Source of the DNA: Tachypleus tridentatus
Lineage: Eukaryota > Arthropoda > Merostomata > Xiphosura > Limulidae
NCBI RefSeq assembly: GCF_004210375.1
Contig: NC_134829.1
Coordinates: 53,684,107 to 53,748,106, forward strand
Reading direction: 5' to 3'
Length of the DNA stretch: 64,000 nt
Below, piece by piece: positions 22,405 through 33,430 of the stretch. Numbering within the stretch: the first letter of the stretch is position 1; the number at the start of each line of letters is the position of its first letter. Position numbers and translations under genes: made by a program. The notes under the pieces are model-generated. The model was not told where the DNA came from, ran no database searches, and worked only from the letters and a program-made list of their open reading frames with translations.

Positions 22405-22857
22405 ATAACGTCTCTTTACTTTATCTATCCTTAAAGTTGTTTGTTATCATCTGGTTCACCGTTCTGGTTCTGGCTATACGAGCAGAGGAGAAAACTATTG
22501 ATGAGAAAGAAGACTTACAGGCTGAGGCAACCGGGTACGGTGGCGGATATGGCGGAGGTTACGGTGGCGGATATGGTGGAGGTTACGGGGAGAGTATCGG
22601 CGGAGTGGTTGCATAGGTGGAATTGGAGGTTTGGAGGAGGCGCTAGGCTTATTTCTATTCAACAGGGTCTTACTGGTGCTGTACTTGGAGGAGGCTATGG
22701 CGGTGGACTTGGTGGTTTCTGGCAGTGGACTTGGTTTTTGGTGGACTTGGTGGTTATGGTGGTGGACTTGGTGGCTATGGTGGTGGAGGTGGTGGCTATG
22801 GTGGTAGAGGTGGTCAGGTGGAAGATATGGGGACGATATGGCTGGTGGTGGGATTAA
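22405..22857 (+). pseudogene. Glycine-rich protein gene, copy 4, no ATG and many indels
   Basis: The signal peptide and acidic spacer are still readable after the ATA, then five GYGG units. The IGG part and the LGG part each carry several short indels, so no frame runs through. It has the GGTAGAGG variant of copy 1 near its end. Either a decayed pseudogene or a badly polished copy next to the gap. Confidence 0.6.
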
Positions 22858-23142
22858 AGGTCAGTATATGATCTATGTTTCAATATAAAACAACATTGAG
22901 AACAAATGTTATCAAGTCATAATAACAGCCATTCATGTTAAACTTTGGTTACGTTTCACCTGAGATAAGGGTTTGTTCCCCTTCCAGTTATTTACATTAA
23001 CCTTTATCAATTATGCAATGAAAATATGTTTTGTTAATATCTTTGTTTGTACACATGAAATAAATTATCTTTATTAAACATCAGTGGAATGATGATCATT
23101 GTTGGCTCTACTTTCTATCTCTCATTAACATTTATTTTGCAG

Positions 23143-23308
23143 GACAAGTACCATCATATCCACATCAATCTTTTGAAATCTTACTGTATCAGTGAGGTGT
23201 CCCTGATGTCGAAAACTCCTGTTAGAAATGATAAAATTTTGTCTCCTGTAGTATATGAAAAACTGTAAAATTTCATCAAATAAAAACTGTTTAATTTTGA
23301 TTAAATAA
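23143..23308 (+). other. 3' UTR exon of glycine-rich copy 4, at the gap
   Basis: Acceptor TATTTTGCAG and AATAAA (23279-23284) are present; the sequence breaks off 24 bases later. Confidence 0.45.
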
Positions 23309-23808
23309 NNNNNNNNNNNNNNNNNNNNNNNNNNNNNNNNNNNNNNNNNNNNNNNNNNNNNNNNNNNNNNNNNNNNNNNNNNNNNNNNNNNNNNNNNNNN
23401 NNNNNNNNNNNNNNNNNNNNNNNNNNNNNNNNNNNNNNNNNNNNNNNNNNNNNNNNNNNNNNNNNNNNNNNNNNNNNNNNNNNNNNNNNNNNNNNNNNNN
23501 NNNNNNNNNNNNNNNNNNNNNNNNNNNNNNNNNNNNNNNNNNNNNNNNNNNNNNNNNNNNNNNNNNNNNNNNNNNNNNNNNNNNNNNNNNNNNNNNNNNN
23601 NNNNNNNNNNNNNNNNNNNNNNNNNNNNNNNNNNNNNNNNNNNNNNNNNNNNNNNNNNNNNNNNNNNNNNNNNNNNNNNNNNNNNNNNNNNNNNNNNNNN
23701 NNNNNNNNNNNNNNNNNNNNNNNNNNNNNNNNNNNNNNNNNNNNNNNNNNNNNNNNNNNNNNNNNNNNNNNNNNNNNNNNNNNNNNNNNNNNNNNNNNNN
23801 NNNNNNNN
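23309..23808. other. Assembly gap, 500 N
   Basis: Exactly 500 N separate the two arrays. The round number suggests a placeholder, so the real distance and the missing array copies are unknown. Any open frame drawn through it is an artefact. Confidence 0.98.
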
Positions 23809-23846
23809 GGTGAGAACGTGGAACGAATATTTTCTTCATAATATCT

Positions 23847-24059
23847 GTGTCAGAGCTGATGATACGGTTAAGAGATATCACAGAATTTATCCAGTCTTCC
23901 CCTACACTTGTAACTACTTTCAGAAATTCGGTGACTGATGTGATAAATCAAAAAAACAGGAACGTTATTACTTTTGAATATAATGCGTGCACTGCTGCGA
24001 AATTTGATGTGCAGAAACGGCCTTCGCGATACTCATGTCACGTTCGACAAAGTATCTAA
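23847..24059 (+). other. Open frame in the first unit after the gap, unassigned
   Basis: A 70-codon frame starts at an ATG created by an indel against the consensus unit (SELMIRLRDITEFIQSS...). It includes the tract NRNVITFEYNACTAAKFDVQ, open in other units too. There is no recognised family, and it lies in the zone of poor consensus. Confidence 0.15.
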
Positions 24060-25236
24060 CCAGCAGTTTACAACTCTTCGATAGAATGGGTTTACGAGCT
24101 TTATTTTTTCTTAAATGCGTGAATAGTTTGAAACGTCGATGCACGCTTGTTGACCTTATTTCAGAAGGTAAGGTGACGTACTTGCCAGGTTGTACAGGTA
24201 ATATCTAGAGATCACGACTCCGTCAGTGTGTGTTGAAAACAACTCTTCATGGTGTGACAACTAATCACACTAGATATTTCATTCTTTAACCCATTCTTTT
24301 AAATTCGGTCAGAACTATTGCATAGTTATGTGCGTTATCATCTCCCACTTACCAGTGACGGAAAGAGGAAGGCATTTCTACAACATCATTCACCAACAAC
24401 TATTTGACGTACTTAATTTTTACCGAACAGGTGAAATTATCGATGATATCCTAACTCCTCATAAGTCTGAAAATTGTAACATGTTATTTCATTTGAATGC
24501 ACGCCCGTCGAGAGCGATTCAAATGTTCTTACCACCATGTCTAGCCAGTCTAAAGAAGTGAAGTAGCGTCCGCCTATAGACAGGATTGTTTTCTTGAATA
24601 CTCCTTGTTCTGTTTATCCCTTTTTGTCTGATTTCTTTATTTTTTATAGAGTTTCTTCACTAAGTAAAGATGTTTTCCGATGGTTAATGTATACTCGTCA
24701 TGATCGAATCTCCTGTTTTACGTACTTATTTAAAAGAATTGTATTTAGTTCACTTGAATATAGTACAGACTAGACAGGTAAAAGGAAATTACGATGCCAA
24801 AACCAGAGAATATTTGTTATTCTGAAGTGTTCCCTCCTTCTAGTTGCAGCTGGTTCATGTAAACGTTTTTTCTTAAACAATAATTCTTTGTTTTGGTAAT
24901 GGTATTTTGAACGTCAAAACGAAGTGTAACCTAGAGAAAGGACGATAGTCTCGAAGAGTAGATGGTTTCCGAAGAAAGATGTTGCAACACAGATAAGACC
25001 TCTTCTGTACATTGGGCTTTATTCCACCGCTGTGATCTCCTGCAATCCCAAAACTGTCAACGTATTATTACAACTAAAGCGCGTTTCAACAACGTTATAA
25101 TTTTAGGAGTTTGAGAGTCACCATGCAACTTTGTCGTATTGAACACCTTGAACAAGTTGTGTGTGATGAGAAAAAATCACCCAGAGTGAAATCCCAGAAT
25201 AGGTCACAAAATAACGAAGATTAAATATTATTTCAG

Positions 25237-25650
25237 ACTATCCCTAATTTTGTTAATGTATTTAATAGGCGTATTAAATCGCTTATTACGTTATCGTTTA
25301 ATAATTCTGATAAAAAAATTAAAGCTCTGAAAATGTTCTGTTCAGTTTTCGATAGAAAGAAAAGACTGAGGAAACTAAAGTGTGCGTTTGGCACGTTTAA
25401 GGAACAATTGAACGAGATGAAAACGTTGAATACTGTAGGCTCGATAAAGTCTTTTAAAGACACGTTAGCACATTGGGAAAATACCTTTGGATTTGGTAGA
25501 CAAAGGAGGGTGTTATATTATTTAAAGTTAAACGTTAAGCTGTCGTTATATTTGCGTTTGTTTAGACTTCGAAATAAAATTTTGGAACGTTATCGTTTTA
25601 TTTTAAAACTTAAACAGCAAAATCGCGAAACCGAGGTGCTTGTGGTGTAG
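25237..25650 (+). other. 137-codon open frame behind an acceptor-like site (first unit)
   Basis: The frame is open from an acceptor-like ATTATTTCAG to a TAG inside the tRNA gene. It has an internal ATG at 25333 and a basic, Leu-rich makeup (MFCSVFDRKKRLRKLK; FGFGRQRRVLYYLKLNVK). In all later units the same stretch is split by small indels near 25360-25430, and only the last 60-80 codons stay open. No family is recognised. It could be a less decayed copy of a former exon, or a frame made by errors next to the gap. Confidence 0.25.
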
Positions 25651-25708
25651 TAAAAATCACATCCGCCTAACACGCGGAAGGTCCCAGGTTCGATCCCTGG
25701 CAGGCACA
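25636..25708 (+). tRNA. tRNA-Val(AAC), copy 1, altered D loop
   Basis: The anticodon arm (TCCGC CTAACAC GCGGA) and T arm are perfect. The D-loop GGTT is replaced by AAAA, which removes the two conserved G's that contact the T loop and weakens the A box. The acceptor has one G-T pair (CAGGCAC). It is either a damaged gene or a consensus error near the gap. Confidence 0.7.
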
Positions 25709-27561
25709 TTTTAATATTTTAAAACATTCGTTTTTTTCAAATCAGATGGTGAGAACGTGGAACGATATTTTCTTCATAATATCTGTGTCAGAGCGTGAGA
25801 CGGTTAAGAGATATCACAGAATTTATCGAGTTTCCCCTACACTTGTAACTACTTTCAGAAATTCGTGTGACTGATGTGTGATAAATCAAAACAGGAATGT
25901 TATTACTTTTGAATATAATGTGTTCACTGCTGAAATTTGATGTGCAGAAACGGCCTTCGCGTACTCATGTCACGTTCGACAAAGTATCTAACCAGCAGTT
26001 TACAACTCTTCGATAGAATGGGTTTACGAGCTTTATTTTTCTTAAATGCGTGAATAGTTTGAAACGTCGATGCACGCGACCTTATTTGAAGGTAAGGTGA
26101 CGTACTTGCCAGGTTGTACAGGTAATATCTAGAGATCACGACTCCGTCAGTGTGTGTTGAAAACAACTCTTCATGGTGTGACAACTAATCACACTAGATA
26201 TTTCATTCTTTAACCCATTCTTTTAAATTCCGGTCAGAACTATTGCATAGTTATGTGCGTTATCATCTCCAACTTACCAGTGACGGAAAAGAGGAAAGGC
26301 AATTCTACAACATCATTCACCAACAACTATTTGACGTACTTAATTTTTACCGAACAGTGAAATTATCGATGATATCCTAACTCCTCATAAGTCTGAAAAT
26401 TGTAACATGTTATTTCATTTGAATGCACGCCCGTCAGAGAGCGATTCAAATGTTCTTACCACATGTCTAGCCAGTCTAAAGAAGTAGTAGCGTCCGCCTA
26501 TATACAGGATTGTTTTCTTGAATACTCCTTGTTCTGTTTATCCCTTTTTTGTCTGATTTCTTTATTTTTATAGAGTTTCTTCACTAAGTAAAGATGTTTT
26601 CCGATGGTTAATGTATACTCGTCATGATCGAATCTCCTGTTTTACGTACTTATTTAAGAATTGTATTTAGTTCACTTGAATATAGTACAGACTAGACAGG
26701 TAAAAGGAAATTACGATGCCAAAACCAGAGAATATTTGTTATTCTGAAGTGTTTCCTCCTTCTAGTTGCAGCTGGTTCATGTAAACGTTTTTCTTAAACA
26801 ATAATTCTTTGTTTTGGTAATGGTATTTTGAACGTCAAAAACGAAGTGTAACCTAGAGAAAGGACGATAGTCTCGAAGAGTAGATGGTTTCCGAAGAAAG
26901 ATGTTGCAACACAGATAAGACCTCTTCTGTACATTGGGCTTTATTCCACCGCTGTGATCTCCTGCAATCCCAAAACTGTCAACGTATTATTACAACTAAA
27001 GCGCGTTTCAACAACGTTATAATTTTAGGAGTTTGAGAGTCACCATGCAACTTTGTCGTATTGAACACCTTGAACAAGTTGTGTGTGATGAGAAAAAAAT
27101 CACCCAGAGTGCAATCCCAGAATAGGTCACAAAATAACGAAGATTAAATATTATTTCAGACTATCCCTAATTTTGTTAATGTATTTAATAGGCGTATTAA
27201 ATCGCTTATTACGTTATTGTTTAATAATTCTGATAAAAAATTAAAGCTCTGAAAATGTTCTGTTCAGTTTTCGATAGAAGAGAAAAGACTGAGGAAACTA
27301 AACTGTGCGTTTGGCACGTTTAAGGGCAATTGAACGAGATGAAAAACGTTGAATACTGTAGGCTCGATAAAGTCTTTTAAAGACACGTTAGCACATTGGG
27401 AAAATACCTTTGGATTTGGTAGACAAAGGAGGGTGTTATATTATTTAAAGTTAAACGTTAAGCTGTCGTTATATTTGCGTTTGTTTAGACTGCGAAATAA
27501 AAATTTTGGAACGTTATCGTTTTATTTTAAAAAACTTGAACAGCAAAATCGCGAAACCGAG

Positions 27562-27634
27562 GTGCTTGTGGTGTAGTGGTTATCACATCCGCCTAACACG
27601 CGGAAGGTCCCAGGTTCGATCCCTGGCAAGCACA
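27562..27634 (+). tRNA. tRNA-Val(AAC), copy 2, consensus
   Basis: The gene is 73 nt including discriminator A. It has a 7-bp acceptor (GTGCTTG/CAAGCAC), a D arm with GTG/CAC pairs and AGTGGTTAT loop, anticodon stem TCCGC/GCGGA with loop CTAACAC (anticodon AAC, valine), variable loop AGGTC, and T arm CCAGG/CCTGG with loop TTCGATC. The A box and B box (GGTTCGATCC) match pol III promoters. A TTTT terminator begins directly after the discriminator base. There is no intron. The body matches the usual animal tRNA-Val(AAC) outside the acceptor. This is the reference for the copies below. Confidence 0.97.
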
Positions 27635-27729
27635 TTTTAATATTTTAAAACATTCGTTTTTTTCAAATCAAATGGTGAGAACGTGGAACGATATTTTCTT
27701 CATAATATCTGTGTCAGAGCGTGAGACGG

Positions 27730-28113
27730 TTAAGAGATATCACAGAATTTATCGAGTTTCCCCCTACACTTGTAACTACTTTCAGAAATTCGTGTCACTG
27801 ATGTGTGATAAATCAAAACAGGAACGTTATTACTTTTGAATATAATGCGTGCACTGCTGCGAAATTTGATGTGCAGAAACGGCCTTCGCGTACTCATGTC
27901 ACGTTCGACAAAGTATCTAACCAGCAGTTTACAACTCTTCGATAGAATGGGTTTACGAGCTTTATTTTTCTTAAATGCGTGAATAGTTTGAAACGTCGAT
28001 GCACGCGACCTTATTTGAAGGTAAGGTGACGTACTTGCCAGGTTGTACAGGTAATATCTAGAGATCACGACTCCGTCAGTGTGTGTTGAAAACAACTCTT
28101 CATGGTGTGACAA
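27730..28113 (-). other. Recurrent minus-strand open frame, unassigned
   Basis: The frame is 121-132 codons, the longest in the unit. It recurs in nearly every unit (for example 29663-30046, 31580-31978, 45106-45504, 56698-57081) and includes STRRPFLHIKF and NNVPVLIYHTSVTRIS. It begins at TTG, not ATG. Recurrence follows from unit identity and is no proof of coding. I do not recognise the family. Confidence 0.15.
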
Positions 28114-29280
28114 CTAATCACACTAGATATTTCATTCTTTAACCCATTCTTTTAAATTCCGGTCAGAACTATTGCATAGTTATGTGCGTTATCATCTCCC
28201 ACTTACCAGTGACGGAAAAGAGGAAAGGCAATTCTACAACATCATTCACCAACAACTATTTGACGTACTTAATTTTTACCGAACAGTGAAATTATCGATG
28301 ATATCCTAACTCCTCATAAGTCTGAAAATTGTAACATGTTATTTCATTTGAATGCACGCCCGTCAGAGAGCGATTCAAATGTTCTTACCACCATGTCTAG
28401 CCAGTCTAAAGAAGTGAAGTAGCGTCCGCCTATAGACAGGATTGTTTTCTTGAATACTCCTTGTTCTGTTTATCCCTTTTTTGTCTGATTTCTTTATTTT
28501 TATAGAGTTTCTTCACTAAGTAAAGATGTTTTCCGATGGTTAATGTATACTCGTCATGATCGAATCTCCTGTTTTACGTACTTATTTAAGAATTGTATTT
28601 AGTTCACTTGAATATAGTACAGACTAGACAGGTAAAAGGAAATTACGATGCCAAAACCAGAGAATATTTGTTATTCTGAAGTGTTTCCTCCTTCTAGTTG
28701 CAGCTGGTTCATGTAAACGTTTTTCTTAAACAATAATTCTTTGTTTTGGTAATGGTATTTTGAACGTCAAAACGAAGTGTAACCTAGAGAAAGGACGATA
28801 GTCTCGAAGAGTAGATGGTTTCCGAAGAAAGATGTTGCAACACAGATAAGACCTCTTCTGTACATTGGGCTTTATTCCACCGCTGTGATCTCCTGCAATC
28901 CCAAAACTGTCAACGTATTATTACAACTAAAGCGCGTTTCAACAACGTTATAATTTTAGGAGTTTGAGAGTCACCATGCAACTTTGTCGTATTGAACACC
29001 TTGAACAAGTTGTGTGTGATGAGAAAAAAATCACCCAGAGTGCAATCCCAGAATAGGTCACAAAATAACGAAGATTAAATATTATTTCAGACTATCCCTA
29101 ATTTTGTTAATGTATTTAATAGGCGTATTAAATCGCTTATTACGTTATTGTTTAATAATTCTGATAAAATATTAAAGCTCTGAAAATGTTCTGTTCAGTT
29201 TTCGATAGAAAGAGAAAAGACTGAGGAAACTAAAGTGTGCGTTTGGCACGTTTAAGGGCAATTGAACGAGATGAAAAACG

Positions 29281-29508
29281 TTGAATACTGTAGGCTCGAT
29301 AAAGTCTTTTAAAGACACGTTAGCACATTGGGAAAATACCTTTGGATTTGGTAGACAAAGGAGGGTGTTATATTATTTAAAGTTAAACGTTAAGCTGTCG
29401 TTATATTTGCGTTTGTTTAGACTGCGAAATAAAAATTTTGGAACGTTATCGTTTTATTTTAAAAACTTGAACAGCAAAAATCGCGAAACCGAGGTGCTTG
29501 TGGTGTAG
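29281..29508 (+). other. Recurrent open frame running into the tRNA gene
   Basis: The frame is 60-80 codons with an invariant core (KSFKDTLAHWENTFGFGRQR), found just before every tRNA. Its stop (TAG) lies in the D arm of the tRNA, and its tail length changes with an A run. The consensus has no ATG start. Probably not a gene as it stands. Confidence 0.15.
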
Positions 29509-29566
29509 TGGTTATCACATCCGCCTAACACGCGGAAGGTCCCAGGTTCGATCCCTGGCAAGCACA
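29494..29566 (+). tRNA. tRNA-Val(AAC), copy 3
   Basis: Identical to copy 2, 1932 bp downstream, with the same TTTT terminator. Confidence 0.97.
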
Positions 29567-31426
29567 TTTTAATATTTTAAAACATTCGTTTTTTTTCAAA
29601 TCAAATGGTGAGAACGTGGAACGATATTTTCTTCATAATATCTGTGTCAGAGCGTGAGACGGTTAAGAGATATCACAGAATTTATCGAGTTTCCCCCTAC
29701 ACTTGTAACTACTTTCAGAAATTCGTGTCACTGATGTGTGATAAATCAAAACAGGAACGTTATTACTTTTGAATATAATGCGTGCACTGCTGCGAAATTT
29801 GATGTGCAGAAACGGCCTTCGCGTACTCATGTCACGTTCGACAAAGTATCTAACCAGCAGTTTACAACTCTTCGATAGAATGGGTTTACGAGCTTTATTT
29901 TTCTTAAATGCGTGAATAGTTTGAAACGTCGATGCACGCGACCTTATTTGAAGGTAAGGTGACGTACTTGCCAGGTTGTACAGGTAATATCTAGAGATCA
30001 CGACTCCGTCAGTGTGTGTTGAAAACAACTCTTCATGGTGTGACAACTAATCACACTAGATATTTCATTCTTTAACCCATTCTTTTAAATTCCGGTCAGA
30101 ACTATTGCATAGTTATGTGCGTTATCATCTCCAACTTACCAGTGACGGAAAAGAGGAAAGGCAATTCTACAACATCATTCACCAACAACTATTTGACGTA
30201 CTTAATTTTTACCGAACAGTGAAATTATCGATGATATCCTAACTCCTCATAAGTCTGAAAATTGTAACATGTTATTTCATTTGAATGCACGCCCGTCAGT
30301 GAGCGATTCAAATGTTCTTACCACCATGTCTAGCCAGTCTAAAGAAGTGTAGTAGCGTCCGCCTATATACAGGATTGTTTTCTTGAATACTCCTTGTTCT
30401 GTTTATCCCTTTTTTGTCTGATTTCTTTATTTTTATAGAGTTTCTTCACTAAGTAAAGATGTTTTCCGATGGTTAATGTATACTCGTCATGATCGAATCT
30501 CCTGTTTTACGTACTTATTTAAGAATTGTATTTAGTTCACTTGAATATAGTACAGACTAGACAGGTAAAAGGAAATTACGATGCCAAAACCAGAGAATAT
30601 TTGTTATTCTGAAGTGTTTCCTCCTTCTAGTTGCAGCTGGTTCATGTAAACGTTTTTCTTAAACAATAATTCTTTGTTTTGGTAATGGTATTTTGAACGT
30701 CAAAACGAAGTGTAACCTAGAGAAAGGACGATAGTCTCGAAGAGTAGATGGTTTCCGAAGAAAGATGTTGCAACACAGATAAGACCTCTTCTGTACATTG
30801 GGCTTTATTCCACCGCTGTGATCTCCTGCAATCCCAAAACTGTCAACGTATTATTACAACTAAAGCGCGTTTCAACAACGTTATAATTTTAGGAGTTTGA
30901 GAGTCACCATGCAACTTTGTCGTATTGAACACCTTGAACAAGTTGTGTGTGATGAGAAAAAAATCACCCAGAGTGCAATCCCAGAATAGGTCACAAAATA
31001 ACGAAGATTAAATATTATTTCAGACTATCCCTAATTTTGTTAATGTATTTAATAGGCGTATTAAATCGCTTATTACGTTATTGTTTAATAATTCTGATAA
31101 AATATTAAAGCTCTGAAAATGTTCTGTTCAGTTTTCGATAGAAAGAGAAAAGACTGAGGAAACTAAACTGTGCGTTTGGCACGTTTAAGGGCAATTGAAC
31201 GAGATGAAAAACGTTGAATACTGTAGGCTCGATAAAGTCTTTTAAAGACACGTTAGCACATTGGGAAAATACCTTTGGATTTGGTAGACAAAGGAGGGTG
31301 TTATATTATTTAAAGTTAAACGTTAAGCTGTCGTTATATTTGCGTTTGTTTAGACTGCGAAATAAAAATTTTGGAACGTTATCGTTTTATTTTAAAAACT
31401 TGAACAGCAAAAATCGCGAAACCGAG

Positions 31427-31499
31427 GTGCTTGTGGTGTAGTGGTTATCACATCCGCCTAACACGCGGAAGGTCCCAGGTTCGATCCCTGGCAAGCACA
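31427..31499 (+). tRNA. tRNA-Val(AAC), copy 4
   Basis: Identical to copy 2; step 1933 bp. Confidence 0.97.
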
Positions 31500-33357
31500 T
31501 TTTAATATTTTAAAACATTCGTTTTTTTTCAAATCAAATGGTGAGAACGTGGAACGATATTTTCTTCATAATATCTGTGTCAGAGCGTGAGACGGTTAAG
31601 AGATATCACAGAATTTATCGAGTTTCCCCTACACTTGTAACTACTTTCAGAAATTCGTGTGACTGATGTGTGATAAATCAAAACAGGAACGTTATTACTT
31701 TTGAATATAATGCGTGCACTGCTGCGAAATTTGATGTGCAGAAACGGCCTTCGCGTACTCATGTCACGTTCGACAAAGTATCTAACCAGCAGTTTACAAC
31801 TCTTCGATAGAATGGGTTTACGAGCTTTATTTTTCTTAAATGCGTGAATAGTTTGAAACGTCGATGCACGCGACCTTATTTGAAGGTAAGGTGACGTACT
31901 TGCCAGGTTGTACAGGTAATATCTAGAGATCACGACTCCGTCAGTGTGTGTTGAAAACAACTCTTCATGGTGTGACAACTAATCACACTAGATATTTCAT
32001 TCTTTAACCTATTCTTTTAAATTCCGGTCAGAACTATTGCATAGTTATGTGCGTTATCATCTCCACTTACCAGTGACGGAAAAGAGGAAAGGCAATTCTA
32101 CAACATCATTCACCAACAACTATTTGACGTACTTAATTTTTACCGAACAGTGAAATTATCGATGATATCCTAACTCCTCATAAGTCTGAAAATTGTAACA
32201 TGTTATTTCATTTGAATGCACGCCCGTCAGAGAGCGATTCAAATGTTCTTACCACCATGTCTAGCCAGTCTAAAGAAGTGTAGTAGCGTCCGCCTATAGA
32301 CAGGATTGTTTTCTTGAATACTCCTTGTTCTGTTTATCCCTTTTTTGTCTGATTTCTTTATTTTTATAGAGTTTCTTCACTAAGTAAAGATGTTTTCCGA
32401 TGGTTAATGTATACTCGTCATGATCGAATCTCCTGTTTTACGTACTTATTTAAGAATTGTATTTAGTTCACTTGAATATAGTACAGACTAGACAGGTAAA
32501 AGGAAATTACGATGCCAAAACCAGAGAATATTTGTTATTCTGAAGTGTTTCCTCCTTCTAGTTGCAGCTGGTTCATGTAAACGTTTTTCTTAAACAATAA
32601 TTCTTTGTTTTGGTAATGGTATTTTGAACGTCAAAACGAAGTGTAACCTAGAGAAAGGACGATAGTCTCGAAGAGTAGATGGTTTCCGAAGAAAGATGTT
32701 GCAACACAGATAAGACCTCTTCTGTACATTGGGCTTTATTCCACCGCTGTGATCTCCTGCAATCCCAAAACTGTCAACGTATTATTACAACTAAAGCGCG
32801 TTTCAACAACGTTATAATTTTAGGAGTTTGAGAGTCACCATGCAACTTTGTCGTATTGAACACCTTGAACAAGTTGTGTGTGATGAGAAAAAAATCACCC
32901 AGAGTGCAATCCCAGAATAGGTCACAAAATAACGAAGATTAAATATTATTTCAGACTATCCCTAATTTTGTTAATGTATTTAATAGGCGTATTAAATCGC
33001 TTATTACGTTATTGTTTAATAATTCTGATAAAAAAATTAAAGCTCTGAAAATGTTCTGTTCAGTTTTCGATAGAAAGAGAAAAGACTGAGGAAACTAAAC
33101 TGTGCGTTTGGCACGTTTAAGGGCAATTGAACGAGATGAAAACGTTGAATACTGTAGGCTCGATAAAGTCTTTTAAAGACACGTTAGCACATTGGGAAAA
33201 TACCTTTGGATTTGGTAGACAAAGGAGGGTGTTATATTATTTAAAGTTAAACGTTAAGCTGTCGTTATATTTGCGTTTGTTTAGACTGCGAAATAAAAAT
33301 TTTGGAACGTTATCGTTTTATTTTAAAAACTTGAACAGCAAAAATCGCGAAACCGAG

Positions 33358-33430
33358 GTGCTTGTGGTGTAGTGGTTATCACATCCGCCTAACACGCGGA
33401 AGGTCCCAGGTTCGATCCCTGGCAAGCACA
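33358..33430 (+). tRNA. tRNA-Val(AAC), copy 5
   Basis: Identical to copy 2; step 1931 bp. Confidence 0.97.

Larger units (their letters stand above)
17866..23308 (+). repeat. Unit 4 of the 6 kb array, cut by the gap
   Basis: The unit stops at the N run inside the region just after the 3' exon. It has many one-base indels against unit 3, rising in number toward the gap. Its last part (from about 22880) carries variants of unit 1 rather than of units 2 and 3. Confidence 0.9.
27635..29566 (+). repeat. Representative 1.93 kb unit (contents)
   Basis: Apart from the tRNA at its end, this unit shows no snRNA, 5S rRNA or histone gene. Splice-like sites are present on the plus strand: donors at 28021 (GAAG/GTAAGG) and 28051 (ACAG/GTAATA), and acceptors ending at 28505 (TTTCTTTATTTTTATAG) and 29090 (ATTATTTCAG). 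Several frames of 60-130 codons are open on both strands, none starting with ATG over its full length. This could be a decayed host gene carried with the tRNA, a non-coding RNA unit, or plain spacer. I cannot name a family. Confidence 0.5.

Noticed and set aside
23291-23881. Long minus-strand open frame of 196 codons
   Set aside because: Almost all of it is the N run.
28501-28560. Resemblance to U5 snRNA (AGTAAAGATGTTTTCCGATGG)
   Set aside because: Only a short similarity; the U5 loop, the stem order and an Sm site do not follow.
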